A stretch of DNA of 64,000 bases from Macrobrachium rosenbergii (GCF_040412425.1 NC_089744.1:41100099-41164098), one strand, 5' to 3'. Shown: positions 44,301-61,363, counted from the stretch's first letter. A program made the numbers and translations. Notes: generated by a model not told the origin, from the sequence alone.

Positions 44301-45864
44301 TCAGTTCGTTCACGAAATCCCTGGAAGAATGGGGAAGGATTTGAGTCGTCAGATAGAACTCTCTGTCTGTTTTTGGACAGGTTGTGGAAAATGGTCGAGT
44401 AGTGAAAAGTCACTTTCACCGGGTGTCATTTTCACGTCAGGATGGAAAATGATGATAATCATAAACAATTCTGAATAAACGAGAGAGGGAGAGATCATTA
44501 GTATGTGTACGAACGTAAACCTTTTTGTTGTTTTCAAGCCTGGCGTAGACATCCGTGTTGCAAATTTTTCCCAAGCAATATAGAAACAATAACTAGAGCA
44601 AAGGGAATGTCTTGATGAAAATAAACGGATCGAAAATTTTTTGTTTGTCATTCAGATATTTTACAGAAACACGAGGTTTTGGCAATCAAATAAAGGTTTC
44701 CTTTAGAATCCAGCCGTAATCCCGATTAACTGGTTGTAGCAAAACACCCACGCCTTGCACCATTTTTATTTTTCCTGTCGCATATTCCTCTCTCCACCTT
44801 TATTTTTATCATGCTTATTCCTCCACTGGTATCTCACCTTTACATCACAAGTCTGTTTGTTTGATTAACTATTTTGACAAATACAGGTGTCCACAAGACA
44901 CCATTCATTCTCAGAGAGGTCATTTCCCTGACTCTTTGTGTTCTCCCAAAGTAATCTCTGCAAGTAGAAGTCCTCACCTGAGATTTTTTTTATTTCATTT
45001 ATTTATTTATTTATTTTTTGCTGGATGAGGGAGCAGGTCTAGTTTGTTGTCTCAAGACACCTCTGCATGCGTTAGAGTGACTGAGGTACATACATCTATT
45101 GACTAATATCTCAATGGAGGCGACATCTCCCGTCTTATGTACCACAGAGGCAAACAATGAGGGCAAGAGGTGTAACAGAGGAACCACAAAAATTGCAATT
45201 GCCATACTGTTCTGGGAATCCCGCACTATCCAGTCCAGGGCTATCAAGATCCATCTCTGATAATGTCGTTCCCCCACTATTTGTCGGTGGTGCCACATAT
45301 AATCTATTCAAGAACTACTTCGTACCCGTTGCAGAGCTGCAACATCGTCATTAAGGAAAAAGATATCCTTACAGCACCAACGATCGTCTTACCTTCAATT
45401 TGTAGCGGTCATACCAGTAATAAACCTCTTATGGAGGCGAATATGGATAAATACCAGTTCTGTCACCAGAAGTTACCCCACCCCCTCCAAGTCCCTAAAG
45501 CTATTCCTTAAATAGCCCTTAAAAACGAACTCCAGATGTCTGTATCTTACCATATTTTTCATTCATTTTTTTTTTTGTATGTACTGTGCCTTTCTTACCT
45601 CTGTTTAAAATTCCAATAATTTCTTTTTCAAAGATAAATCTCATTTCTGCACGTTGTCTTGTCACAAATAAATTTCACAAAAGCTCATGATAACTAGGCC
45701 TAATCTCACGAGAACAAGTGTGAAAGTGTTGCATCCTGTCTTCATGAACAAAGATAGAATCAATTCATGGGAAAGTGTGCGGTTAAAACCCAGTGGCCGG
45801 TTCACATTTGTTAGTTTCTTTAAAACTGTGAAGTCCTTGTTCTGTTGATGGATACGGCACTTTG

Positions 45865-45906
<42 letters not shown>

Positions 45907-47623
45907 CAAGGAAGTCCCTACATACTTGTCTGACGTCAACATTTCTGAGATTGTTATCTGATTTCTTTGGTGGTTATATTTTCGCCAGACCTGTTTCGTT
46001 ACCAGTACAGAAAATTGCCACGATGTACACCATACGTAAAGTGATCTCACCTAAACTTATCTTCTTTGCAAGCACAGCAGAACCAAGGTTATCTTACATG
46101 AAGTTGTCTTTGTCCTTGAAAGTACCGCCTCTGTCAGCTGCCCCAGGATACTCCCAGTCGAGATCAAAACCGTCGAAGCCGTATTGATGCATGTACTCTG
46201 AAAGGGAGACAGATACAATTGGGAGCAAACTCAAAAACTGTAAATCAAGAAAAAGAGTATTGCACAGTGGCTTAAAGAAGTTGTTCAGCAAGGACAAGAA
46301 TAACAGCTATAATTCCATCACATTATGATTGTACGGGATAATCTTCACTTCATGAAACTGGAAACTATTTTCGCCTTAGGTTTCTTATGACTGGAATACA
46401 GAGCGAATAACTTTTTCTAACACCGAATTATGACGTTACATGAGTGCTGTAAACAAGATTTGCCTTCGATAAGGACCTTCTAGTACTTAGTAGTCACTTA
46501 CGCACAACACTGTTGATTAAGGAAGTCCTTCGTTCTGGTACTCCGGCCATCTGGGAGTATTTTTTGCCTCCTTCGCCCCAGCCTCCGATGGCCAACATTG
46601 TCTGCAGGTGGGGCCATTTCTCCCTGAGTGCTGTGAAGTTTTTGAAGCCATTTTTTTCCACGTCCACCTGCGCGAGTTAAGGAGGCGTCAGTGACAAACA
46701 CATTGTCTACAGGCTAACAAATTTCGGTATGTCTAAGACCCCATATTTAAAAACTAAAACAAATTAAAATCAGATTAAATATAGAAGTCAACGAACTTCA
46801 TATTATAAAGGAAATTACCATTAAATTTCAAAGGATCTTTATTGCTTTGTTTGACTTATTGCTGTTTAATGATGCTGGGAGAACCTTAAAAGACTAATAA
46901 TCACTATTCGTTAACAAATTAAGCTTAATTCTCTATTAAATCTTCAAGTGACAGTGAGCCTAGAACATAAAACTCGACTTTTGTTCGCAGAATTATCTTT
47001 ACGTAAAACACCCTTCACCCTTGGAACACCCAGTTCCAAAATAACATTATGTTAGTACTATGGAGATTTACGAACCCCATCCTTATGAGACTTTATGAGA
47101 AAAAGAGGAACATTCTAATCTGGATTGATTTACGGGGGAATGAGAATGGCGACTTACTTCAAACTGGAATGAAATTAATCACTGGGAACCATTGATGCTA
47201 GTAAGTTGATTTGAATAAAGGAAAAAAATTTATATTATGAAGAAAGCAATGAATAATCAAAAACTTTTCGGTGGGCTAGTAGAGCTAGGCAAAGTACTGA
47301 GACGGTAGTCAGTGAAAGGGCTAGTACAGGTAGCCCAGGGGACCTGAGGTAGCCTAAAAAGTTTAAAGGGCTAAACAATTTACCTCAGGATCCAGCACTA
47401 GGACTTCCCACGTCACATTGGAGACACCGATGAAGGAATACACAATGTGGGTGCATTTGTCACCGGGGATGTCATCGATGGTGTATCTACCGATGCCCTC
47501 GCGGTAAATGGCCCAGTTGGAAAAGTAACACACGATTCTGGCCTTCCGGCCCTTCATCACGGCAACGGTGACTGCAGCCGAGATGGCCAGAACTGCCAGG
47601 CTCAGCCATATCAGACGACCCAT
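41309..47623 (-). CDS. GH18 chitinase, eight coding exons, 3' exon missing
   Basis: Hydrolyses beta-1,4 links in chitin, probably secreted for moulting or digestion. Exons on the minus strand, all bounded by AG/GT with matching phases: 47,623-47,384; 46,667-46,502; 46,197-46,098; 44,320-44,198; 43,375-43,252; 42,836-42,642; 42,000-41,919; 41,760-41,309 (about 494 codons). Residues 4-22 are a hydrophobic signal peptide or anchor. The GH18 barrel begins [17 protein letters not shown], has [14 protein letters not shown] in exon 2, the catalytic [10 protein letters not shown] with its Glu in exon 3, [15 protein letters not shown] in exon 5, [13 protein letters not shown] in exon 6 and [13 protein letters not shown] in exon 8. 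A Thr/Pro/Glu-rich linker follows, then [14 protein letters not shown], the first third of a CBM14 chitin-binding domain, ending at a GT donor. The exon with the remaining cysteines was not found, so the gene is either incomplete or extends across the repeats to the left. TTGCAG directly before the ATG could be an acceptor for a non-coding first exon. Confidence 0.93.
45868..45901. repeat. Poly-T tract in chitinase intron 3
   Basis: About 33 consecutive T on the plus strand (poly-A on the gene strand), inside the 1.8-kb intron between exons 3 and 4. No adjoining LINE or SINE body was recognised, so its origin is unclear. Confidence 0.9.
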
Positions 47624-47698
47624 CCTGCAACGGAGTTACGTATTTGAGTTGTTGGGGGCATGTTTTCGCGGAATCGGCACTTGCAAGGATAGTTACTG

Positions 47699-47699
<1 letters not shown>

Positions 47700-47759
<60 letters not shown>
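47700..47759. repeat. (TA)n microsatellite between chitinase TATA box and start codon
   Basis: About 59 bp of TA dinucleotides, 77-136 bp upstream of the chitinase ATG on the gene strand. If the TATA box at 47,874 is used, the tract is in the 5' UTR or a short first intron. Confidence 0.97.
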
Positions 47760-47768
<9 letters not shown>

Positions 47769-47871
47769 ATTTTTTTCTTTTATCAAATCGTGCCAGAAAA
47801 ATGATTAACATGTGAACATCTATGTACAAATAACATGCAAAATATATATATCACAATATTCGCCGTGGCCA

Positions 47872-47884
47872 GTTTTATATAAAA
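47872..47884 (-). promoter_or_regulatory. Candidate TATA box for the chitinase gene
   Basis: The minus strand reads TTTTTATATAAAACTGG, a good TATA match, about 250 bp upstream of the ATG with no other coding sequence between. Distance and orientation fit. No initiator motif was confirmed, and AT-rich surroundings raise the chance of coincidence. Confidence 0.4.
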
Positions 47885-48615
47885 AAGATCCCCGTGAAAT
47901 CTCCATCCGTTGAAATGAAGGAAAAGTGATGAGATGAACATCTCTGAAGACAATCTTCTCCCGTGAAGACGATTTTGGGGAATATCAGCTCTTGAGAAGG
48001 TAATCTCTAAAGATATCTATCTAGGAAAATAATTTCTGGAGATCATTTCTCGAGAATGTTAATTTTTCATTCGTTCTTTTCCTGAAGGCAATTACTCTGG
48101 TGACAATCGTCTCTTGAAACAATCTTTGCTTTGAGATGATATTTCCACAAGACTCATCAGCAGGAATGATCTCTGGGGTCTTTTCTACAAGGCAATCGTC
48201 TCTGGTGGCTATCATATCTACGGACAGCTGTATTTATTAATTTATTCATCCATTTACCTATTTTTCTGTTAATGTAATTATGTAGATGGTCATATCACGA
48301 GACGCGTGAAAACTCCTGTAGTCTACTACATACTTGGAGAAGGAGGCTATGTGGAAACTGTGCATGTGCTATCTGCGATCAGTTTTGTCCTGTTATTTTC
48401 CTCTGGGGAAATAAGATTAAAAAAGATTGTTTCAGTCTCATGCAATAAAATGAAAAAAAGGAAAATAAAATATTTTCATATTTTTCTTACAGTTTTATGC
48501 ACAACAGTGCTGTCACTGTTCTATGCTGAATGGTTAATTGTAATGTTCCTACTTCCTGCCTCCTCCACCCAGCCCCCCCCCCACCACAAAAAAAAAAATT
48601 GTCATATTGGCCCTG
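47885..48615. other. Upstream region of chitinase, no gene seen
   Basis: AT-rich, with several degenerate stretches built on TCTC/GAAG words (47,930-48,200) that look like decayed simple sequence. No coding frame with recognisable motifs. Confidence 0.4.
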
Positions 48616-48706
48616 CATTCTAGACAGACAAACAGACGGGCTATGTAGGCAACCGAGCTGCATTCTGGACAGACAGGCTGACGGAGCTATGTAGGTAACC
48701 GAGAAA
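48616..48706. repeat. 45-bp imperfect tandem duplication
   Basis: Two adjacent units starting GCATTCTAGACAGAC and GCATTCTGGACAGAC, each followed by GCTATGTAGG(C/T)AACCGAG, with a few substitutions and a one-base indel. Confidence 0.8.
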
Positions 48707-48855
48707 CTGCACAGCATACGTCCGCGGTGACACCGGTGCCAGAAGAATGAGTGCCAAGTGGGGCAGCATTTGCCGAGATGCGCTTGTGGAGAAGAGTAGT
48801 CATCGTGGCACAAGACTTCTTGATCTTTTCACCTCTTTCCGATAACTGTTAAAGG

Positions 48856-48858
<3 letters not shown>

Positions 48859-48926
<68 letters not shown>
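48859..48926. repeat. (TC)n microsatellite
   Basis: About 68 bp of uninterrupted TC dinucleotides. Confidence 0.97.
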
Positions 48927-48929
<3 letters not shown>

Positions 48930-49018
48930 CCAACAACGTAACTTAACTAAGTAGGTTATTTATGATCCATGTAGTGGTATATGTGCACTTACATGAGGAA
49001 TATGTTTATTCATTACCA

Positions 49019-49019
<1 letters not shown>

Positions 49020-49062
<43 letters not shown>
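49020..49062. repeat. (ATT)n microsatellite
   Basis: About 14 ATT units. The tail of the I-type LINE is also a TAA/ATT repeat, but no LINE sequence adjoins it here. Confidence 0.95.
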
Positions 49063-49063
<1 letters not shown>

Positions 49064-51472
49064 TGATAAAAGGTCCAAAAAACATTCACGTTCCAACTGA
49101 AAATTGGAAAAAGTGACCCAGTGAGTGATATTTGTGTTTCTATACTTCAGAAGGCAGTAGGAGTTACAGCAAAGTACATCGCGTTCTCATATCATTATTA
49201 TTACATTACCCACAAAACAAAAAAGCTATACACAGAAGTTTCGATTTTTGGTGAAGTAAGCAGAAACAAAGAGGTCTTTGACCTTAAGAATGCCGTGTTT
49301 GGGTCCGTAGTTCTGTAAAGATCTAATCCACATAACTAATCTATTCGTGCTTATCACTAATTGATGATGCCTATTACATCGTTTTACCATGTTGTGATGA
49401 ATTATATGCGTCAATCGTGGAGCTAAGGAGCGAGAGCCCGTGCTGGCACAAGGCCAGATTAATCTCACAGCCGCCACGAAGAGCAACTGGTTTTAGAACT
49501 CCCTGTTACGTCGTTTATTTGTTACTAATGGGACAGGTACAAAACTTCCGAAAGTTGTTGAGAATGTGTAAACTGTACCTACATTGTGTCTGCTCATTCA
49601 ACAATCCGGCAGTCTATTTGATTTTCTTACATCTTTCATAGGAGAAGAGCATACAAGTTAGAAAACACAGCATTAGAGCATAAGTTAAAAATATTTACAT
49701 CTCTGTTTCTGTTCTACGGAATTATTAGAAGGGGTTTTAATCTAATGCTTTTTAAATGAAATATTAAAGCAACTGAAATGCCCGATTGATGACGTCTCAC
49801 CAAACTGTCTTTATTCCTTTCCCTGCCTTTTCATGTTTTTCAGTTAGTAGTTTCATTTACGTTTTCACTCTCTTCAAGTCTCGTTGCATGCACTTCAGAT
49901 GTTCGCCTGACTGTTTTTCTCGGAAATTCCTGGTTGGATAAGTGCGCTCTCCTCTACTTAGACATTAAAAAACGCCACCCTTAAGCCACAGGTCTTGTTA
50001 CTGTTCTTGCTGGATATAATTAGGTAGGTTATACTTTGCTCAAAGAAAGTTGTTACTGCCTTTATCTTAAGTAATATTTATTGGAAGTCACCTGAGGCTA
50101 AGTCATCAATAATAATGATAATTATACTAGCAATAAAAAGCTTCTGTCCATTTTACAATTATATTCATATTTGCTTTATTTCTTATTCCTTTTATATATG
50201 AGCAGCAGCAACATGAGCAGTTACAGTACAAAAAGTTTAGTAAATCATGTATGTTTAAATTTTTTTGTCTTTTACTGTTTAACAGCATGATTACAACATG
50301 TTTTAATATATCTACCAAGAATGTGCTATAAGGGGTATTTTTTTAAAATTCCAGTACGGATGTTATAAAAATTACCGGTAACTTTAAGAAATATTTAAAA
50401 ACTCAACAAAAAAAGACAACCAAATTCTTAACCTAACAAAACCGTAACCAGTTTCGACGAGCCGCTGCGACGTGGAACCTCAACTCTGCCCGGTAAGCAG
50501 AAGCTCCTGTCCTCGGCTCTCTGTATGGGACATTTTGGACTTGAATTTAGATGTCTGAAGATTTTCTCGGTATTACGTTTCCTGAGCGTGGCGCTCCCTC
50601 AACATATCCAACTTTCAATTACTTCTTGCTTAATTAACTGACTGGAGTTAATAGTCTGATACTGGTGGTAGATGGGCCACCTCTTGTGTGGTATTCAGTT
50701 GACTTTGGTCAGGTGAGGACCGTGTATGGACGTTCTTAACTCCTGGGCTGTGTACCGGCCGCTTTACCTTGGGAGCTAGTTTCCCAATCTAACAGGTATT
50801 CAGAACTCAGAGAGAGAGAGGTGAACAAAAATAGTACAATACAAATAACATCATAATATAATTCTGCACGCAAGGTTTTGAGTTACTTTGGTTAAGGGTA
50901 CACTCGGGCACACTTCCATTTGTTAATAATTAGTAAAATCCTTGAAAAATGAATAGACATACGCTGCGTAAATAAATGGACGGGTATATACAATAAAACT
51001 GTTTGCTCATTGATTGGAAGCGGTTGTTTATTAAATGTTTTTCCTTACTAATTCCCGGTATTTATATTCCGTTTTCTTTTTATTTTCTCTGTTCTTCCTA
51101 TCATTCATATATAAATACTCATGAAATTGGCGCAGAAAATTTGTGGTAAATTAGGTTAATTTCTTAAGAGCGCGTGCTCGTTATGATGAATAGTAATAGG
51201 CGAAAAATAAAAAGAATTGCACAAGGATATATAATACGAAAGCATGTGACATTCCCCATAAACTAAATATTAAGTTAAAAAGCTGAATAGACAAATTTTT
51301 TATTTCCCAAAATTTCTTTTTACGATTATAGATTTTTCTGTTAACTCTGGAAATATTAATTCAGCAGCTTAAAGTAGGAGAGCAGGTAAAATTACAGTAA
51401 CATTTTAAATATGTTAGTGAGTTTATACCACCATTTTTGTACCATTCATAACCTTCGCAATGTAGAAGCAAC
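49063..51472. other. AT-rich intergenic region, no gene recognised
   Basis: Contains the second copy of the short dispersed repeat at 49,431-49,460 (AGAGCCCGTGCTGGCACAAG). Bases 50,450-50,800 are GC-richer than the surroundings, but no frame there is sustained. No tRNA or other RNA gene was recognised. Confidence 0.4.

Positions 51473-51542
<70 letters not shown>
51473..51542. repeat. (AG)n microsatellite
   Basis: About 69 bp of uninterrupted AG dinucleotides. Confidence 0.97.
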
Positions 51543-51544
<2 letters not shown>

Positions 51545-52117
51545 GGTCTTTGTCAACCCGCTGATAGAACAGAATAACAGGAAGGCCAACACATTTCTCG
51601 CTCGTTCGCTAGAGGCTTAATATATCTGTACAGTGAGGCGGACTGACCGAGAGAACGACAACTGAACTCATTGAGATGTCTTAAACGTTTTTGGTGAACT
51701 GCGCTCTGGTCTAAATGGTCTGCTGGGTTGGCAAATGCAATTGTTGGAGAACGATAGGGAAATGTATAAGCCACCCAAGTCCGACACTTGCAAAAGAGCT
51801 GAGTTTCACCTCGACCTCTCGAAGATGATGAAGAGCCGAAGAATTCTTTGAATTGTCACCTTGGCCCTCCTGATATGATGGCATACATTTTGACAGATTA
51901 CTGATCCCTCAAGTTAGAATTTCTTTCTCTCACTGTTTCTCTTCACTTCAGCTACGACAACGACAGGCGATTAACAACCAGATACGCAATTCACTGCTTA
52001 AGTCATCAAAAGCTTTCTGCATTTTTAAGAAACGGCGTCCATATCGTTCCTTTCCTCGTCTATACTTGGGGACCGAACGCAGTCCATGGGTTGTTAGCGG
52101 AGTTGTATCAATACACC

Positions 52118-52120
<3 letters not shown>
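51543..52120. other. Sequence between two (AG)n tracts
   Basis: About 580 bp of mixed composition. No recognised gene; a 73-codon minus-strand frame (51,774-51,553) has no motif. Confidence 0.4.

Positions 52121-52181
<61 letters not shown>
52121..52181. repeat. (AG)n microsatellite
   Basis: About 60 bp of AG dinucleotides. Arg-Glu and Ser-Leu frames read through it are artefacts. Confidence 0.97.
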
Positions 52182-52183
<2 letters not shown>

Positions 52184-52496
52184 TAATTATATTGTTGATG
52201 GAATTCTTTGACAGGCTCATCAATGTGGCTGAATTTTGTAGGAAATCAAATTAGAAGTAGGCTACATCGGGATCTGGTGGAGTGTTCTTGTATATAAGAT
52301 CCACAAGACGCAAAGATATTTAGCATACTACCAGTACATCCATCAAGTAGGATGCGAGGTCTTCATAGTCTCTAAAAAAGGGGGAGAGTTCTGGGAAGGG
52401 AAGAAGGGGTGTTGGAAGGTGGGAGGGAGGGAGGCAGGGGGGACATGAAAAATTAGAGAATCTTTATGGCAAGAAGGCAAAGGGCCCAGGAAACCT

Positions 52497-52522
52497 GCTG
52501 TTGTTGTTGCTGCTGCTGCTGC
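52497..52522. repeat. Short imperfect (CTG/TTG)n tract
   Basis: CTGCTG, then TTG units, then CTG units ending CTGCAG; 26 bp. It could encode poly-Leu or poly-Gln, but no frame extends on either side. Confidence 0.85.

Positions 52523-56257
<3,735 letters not shown>

Positions 56258-56337
<80 letters not shown>
56258..56337. repeat. (AT)n microsatellite
   Basis: About 79 bp of AT dinucleotides, followed by shorter TA stretches to 56,385, directly beside the 3' end of the SINE-like repeat. Confidence 0.97.
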
Positions 56338-56339
<2 letters not shown>

Positions 56340-56399
56340 ATATATATATTATACATATATATATATTATTATATATGTATAAAGTTAAGTATACCTTAG

Positions 56400-56612
56400 T
56401 TTTACCAGACCACTGAGCTGATTAACAGCTCTCCTAGGGCTGGCCCGAAGGATTAGACTTATTTTACGTGGCTAAGAACCAATTGGTTACTTAGCAACGG
56501 GACCTACAGCTTATTGTGGAATCCGAACCACATTATAGCGAGAAATGAATTTCTATCACCAGAAATAAATTCCGCTAACTCTTCATCAGCCGGCCGCGGG
56601 AATTGAATATAT
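56400..56612 (-). repeat. SINE-like interspersed repeat sharing the LINE 3' tail
   Basis: On the minus strand it starts near 56,612 with TTCAATTCCCGCGGCCGGC, which resembles a decayed tRNA box B, so the tRNA head seems cut just upstream. A conserved body follows (AATTTATTTCTGGTGATAGA, TGTGGTTCGGATTCCACAAT, AACCAATTGGTTCTTAGCC). The 3' tail is CTAATCCTTCGGGCCAGCCC with AGCTCAGTGGTCTGG, as at the end of the LINE at 11.5 kb. The length of about 210 bp and lack of coding capacity fit a SINE. Confidence 0.75.
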
Positions 56613-56740
56613 GTATAAAAATATATACATATATATACATATACATATATATATATATATATGTGTGTGTATGCGTGTGTGCTCCAGCGCGTGCGTGTGT
56701 GTGTGTGCTCCCGCGCGCGTGTATTTGTGCGTGTGAGTGC
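56613..56740. repeat. Compound AT/GT-rich simple sequence
   Basis: Alternating TATATACA, TG and GCGC-rich dinucleotide runs; mostly alternating purine-pyrimidine. Confidence 0.8.
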
Positions 56741-59455
56741 GAGTATCAAGCCGTACCTCCTACCAACGGGTGGTCTTGAGAAAATACCAGATAAAATGTA
56801 ATATCATCCTCGCCTTACAACTACACAGAAAATTCATCAGCAGTGCGTCAAACTACCGTTCACATCTTTATTACATGCGCGCAGGCTCTCGCTTCCTTGG
56901 TGTTGAGGTCCTTCCTTTCTGATATCTCTTGTGTGCCATTCATTCTTCCTTGCAACCCTTCCGAATTGTTATACATACACACATACACATATATACATAC
57001 TTACATGTCAGGTAAAACCACTACATTAATTGCTTCAAAGTTTTTAATTAATATACCTCGAACTGAGTTACAGTGCACGTGTGTCACAAGATTTAATTTT
57101 TGTTCAAAAGGCTTCCTTATTTTTTACTGTTGAACATCAATGTAATGTTTAGTAACCGGGATGAATTCGTCCGTAGAGTTTCAAACTTCTTTTCGTTTAT
57201 TCTCATTATGTGAACAGCGTTTCCACAAGTTCCCGAGGCTAAATTATTATCTAAACATGAAAAAACTTCCATATAATTACGACAGCTGACAAAATTAAGA
57301 ATTTAGCTTCGATTCATGCATGAGCATAAACTTCAAAAATCAATTCCTAGATACCAACAACCGACAACGAATAAATAAATAAAGCCAGATAAACTAACAA
57401 CGGCAGTATACGGTTCTTTCCATCCAGTCACCCAGACCTGCTGTGTGGGATTTTATCCGTTTGCGCTGGTGCCGTCTTTTTTGCCATGCATGTCCCATTT
57501 ATCTGCTTCCTTGTGTTTAATGCTATTACATCTGCCTGCTTCTTCGGCCCTCTACTTGTATGAACGCAAATGGAGTAGAATCTGATTTTTGCTTCTGCTA
57601 TAAATGTTTTGAAATTTTTATATATTATTGTAGTTAGTGAAGTTGAGAAATGAATGATCATGTAATATGAAAGGAGGTCGCGCTCTCAATATGGCACTCG
57701 TATGAAGAAAAGGCTACAGCGTAAGGGTATGAATCAAACCAATGATATTGAATTAATTGCTCAAAAGTTACTTAACGGTTAAACAAGTAAATAAATAAAA
57801 CAACTACTCAAAAACTGGATGCTCTCTACTTCCTGTGAGCGATGATGCCTCTGTTAAAGTGCAACACGTGCACAAGTATTTCTTTTATTTATGAATGCAT
57901 GCTTGTGCATAGTGAGTTTATATAAACATAATCATGCTTGTTATACACTTGTGTGTGTGTGCAATTTTTTTTTCTTTTAATGAAGCCCAGATATTACACT
58001 GACCTATTTATGCCCCAGTCGCTTTGGCAACGTACAAATAATCCCGTAAAAAAGGATAAAGCTCTGGCAGCCGATCAAAGGGAACACTCAATTAGATTGT
58101 GAAATGGACTCGTAATGACAGTTGGCATCAAGTGACCTGAATCATGGGCGCATAACAAATAGAGTGAGTGACTCCTCATGAAAACATCCGCGGCAAACAT
58201 GGCAGCATCGGGGCACATATGCAAATGCCAGTTAGTAACAAAGTAAATGAAAAATCAGAAGAAAAAAATAAGAAATGATACAAGGTTTTGGTGCTAAAAG
58301 GAAGAGGAAATTTACAGATGTATGCAGTCGACGTAGAGCTATGCTTTTATAAGACGACAATAAAACAATCAAAAAAGAAAAATTATGTAAAAAAAAAGAC
58401 AGTTATAAATTTCACAGTAATAAAAACGGGTGGAAATTTAATTCGTCACGCACAAGGCGAATTAAACAGAGAAAATAACGAAAGAAATAAGCAGTACGTG
58501 AGTGAAAACGAAAAAAGAGAAAGAGAACTCGAGCGGCCCTATAGAAAAAAAACTATCTGAGAGAGAAAGTCGCGGAAAGACAAAGAAGAGAATTCATTTC
58601 CCTTTTTACTATATGTAGCCACGCTAGAAGGAGTGCCTTTATGGCGCAGTGACGTCATTTCCTGCCATAACATTAGTTATTTCCTTTGGGGGTAGAGTTT
58701 TGTATGGAACTGATGTAAGGCTAGCTTGTTTACCGAGCAAAATTAATCTTATTACAATGGGCTTTTCTAATGCACGCTCAACTGACCGCAGAGATAGAAA
58801 CCTGCGGTTAGAGAGAGAGAGAGAGAGAGAGAGTGTAAGGGAGGAGGAGGAGGAAGTCTTTGTTTAATTACCGAGGTTTTGCTGCCTCACCTCAAAGCGC
58901 AAAACACGACGGCGCAGAAATGTCTGACGCATCGTAATTAACCAAAGATCACACAGGAAGGGTAAGAAGTGATTCTTTGCCAGAGTTGTAAAAGGAGTAA
59001 CCACTGGTTGTCTTATCGCTGACGTCGCTTTTATTGTTTTTGATGTAATTGTTTTTGCTGCTGTTGCCAAGTCAACTTCAGATAATAAGGTGTCAAAAAT
59101 TTGTAGCACGTATTGCATCGAACTGCAATGAAAATAAAGTTAAAGAATAAGTGTATTAAACAAATGCAGTAGTTTCGTTGTTTTAATCAAAGTTGTTTTT
59201 CTTTGTTATTTCTCTTATATACTGTAGTTTGGTCCTTTTGTCTGTTTCGTGTTACAGCAAGAGTTGCAGCATTGCTAATAATATTTAAAAAATCGTTTTG
59301 ATTAACTTTGTTATTAGATATAAGAAAAAATAATTCTTTAAGATCACTGGCTGATGTGAAAGTATTAATTTCTGTCGCAGATCGAAGATTTCTTTGACAA
59401 TGTGAGAATGGAAGAACTTAATAGTTTTATCAAAAGACTCACTGTAGATTTTGTA
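56741..59455. other. Intergenic region, no gene recognised
   Basis: AT-rich, with a short (GA)n at 58,810-58,834. Frames up to about 96 codons (56,843-57,133) lack motifs. No RNA gene seen. Confidence 0.4.
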
Positions 59456-59458
59456 TAT

Positions 59459-59547
<89 letters not shown>

Positions 59548-59559
59548 TAAACATACATG

Positions 59560-59620
<61 letters not shown>
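59456..59620. repeat. Compound (TA)n microsatellite
   Basis: Three TA runs separated by AAATA and AAACATACATGTATGTG interruptions, about 165 bp in all. Confidence 0.95.
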
Positions 59621-59624
<4 letters not shown>

Positions 59625-59734
59625 ATCACATGATCAAACGGAAGGAAACAAATCTTTAGTACTTCTGTTTTGTAGTACTTACCGCTTTCCCAGCTTTCCA
59701 ACTTTGTGGTGACTTTGATCACAGACTTGCGCAT

Positions 59735-59735
<1 letters not shown>

Positions 59736-59809
<74 letters not shown>
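59736..59809. repeat. (GA)n microsatellite
   Basis: About 73 bp of GA dinucleotides, 115 bp from the preceding TA compound tract. Confidence 0.97.
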
Positions 59810-59812
<3 letters not shown>

Positions 59813-61363
59813 GTGGTTATTCCGAGGACTACAAGAAAAAGTTGAGCGTTCATTCACTCTTTCCATCTTTCATTTTTCTGTCAAAACATATATTTAATCT
59901 CTTTTTTCAGGATGCATAAGTTGACTTCAAGCCAGCACGGATTCTTGCTCTTAAAAGGGATCCGCCTTTTAAAATTTTACGGACGTAATAGCGCTAACCT
60001 GATGCGAGCTTCATGCTGAATAGAATAAAAAAAAAAAAAATCAGTTACCTCGCGCTCGAGTCTGGGTCATCAAGAACTCCAGTGCCCCGGTTGCAGGGTG
60101 TGTTGACCTGCCCAATAAAGCTTCAATTCAGTGCTTGTAAAATTGCGCGTGATATTTACAGGCCCTTGTAATATCATAGTGCTGTATACGTATAAGTCAT
60201 ACATTACTTTACGAATTCCCTTCAACTAACTCACATTAGAAATTCATGCACATATTTAAAAACTGAGTGTAAAAGAATATCACTTTCAAATACAAATGCT
60301 CTCACGCTTTACCACTTCAGAAACCATCGAATATAGCTTGTTTTATTCAGTTTTAATCTTATTGCCTGAGGTAAGTAACAGGAACAGCGAGTTTTTTTTT
60401 TTTTTTACGGCTGCAGAATAACATACAATACTTCAGCAACAGCGAACCTTCTTTCCTCTTGATTAAATACTTCCAGCAAAGTGAAATCAACTGTAAATGA
60501 ATGTCGTTTGTGGTGTTTTAAAACTGCGAAATAAGAGCTTTTCCTGTTTTTTAAGGCAAACAAATGAATGAATTATTAAATGAATAGATAAATAAACTGA
60601 AATGAACGAAGCCATCCCTTAATTATACCACTTTCACAGTTTTTTTGTCAGTAAATCTCGAGCTATTCGGTGGATCTACAAGGGTCATTTACCCGTCTCT
60701 TACGTTCTCTGTGGAAGCAAATTGATAGTTGAAATGTATTTTCACTGCTTAACTGTTACTGCTTTCCTGTACAAAATGTCTTGCTTAGATAATCAAGATG
60801 TCTTCGTCTAGATAAGTGAACAATCTCTGAGCGAATACGATTTCTTTTGTTGATTTCGTTTTCTTGAGTCCTTGTTTTTAATAAGGCAAAATATATCCAA
60901 GCTGAATGCAGTGCATTGAGCAGGTAAGCGATTAGTCATCACGTAGCTAATGTATTCTCACCCATCACAACCTATAGGCAGTATATTTAAGAAAAAAACA
61001 AAAAACAAACAAAAAGAGAAGGAGAAAAATTGTTGGATGCCTTTTGAATGTTTGCCACCCTAGACGCAGGAGATTTCCTTACAAGATCAACATTTCTTAA
61101 AAATGATTTTAAAAAGCGTGGAACATCGACTGCATGTATATTAATATTCGATCATGCTAAAAGCTACAACAATTGAAAAATGGAAAATAAGCATACTGAA
61201 ATAAACATATTAGAAATTAAAAATTAAATAAACCTCCAACGAATAAAAACATGCCTTCCGACGGGAGGAGAATGGATGGTGGAGGCAACCGACGAAGCTA
61301 CCTGAAGAAGGGAACGTGAGACAACGAGGCACTATCAGCAGAGTGTTGTCTTTCCGGCAACAG
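59810..61363. other. Intergenic region, no gene recognised
   Basis: AT-rich; the last 120 bp become GC-rich as the candidate exon is approached. A 22-codon frame starting at 61,251 ends before it. Confidence 0.4.

Noticed and set aside
46498..46701. 67-codon minus-strand frame over chitinase exon 2
   Set aside because: The exon is read in a different frame ([14 protein letters not shown]) with matching splice phases, so this frame is a shadow.
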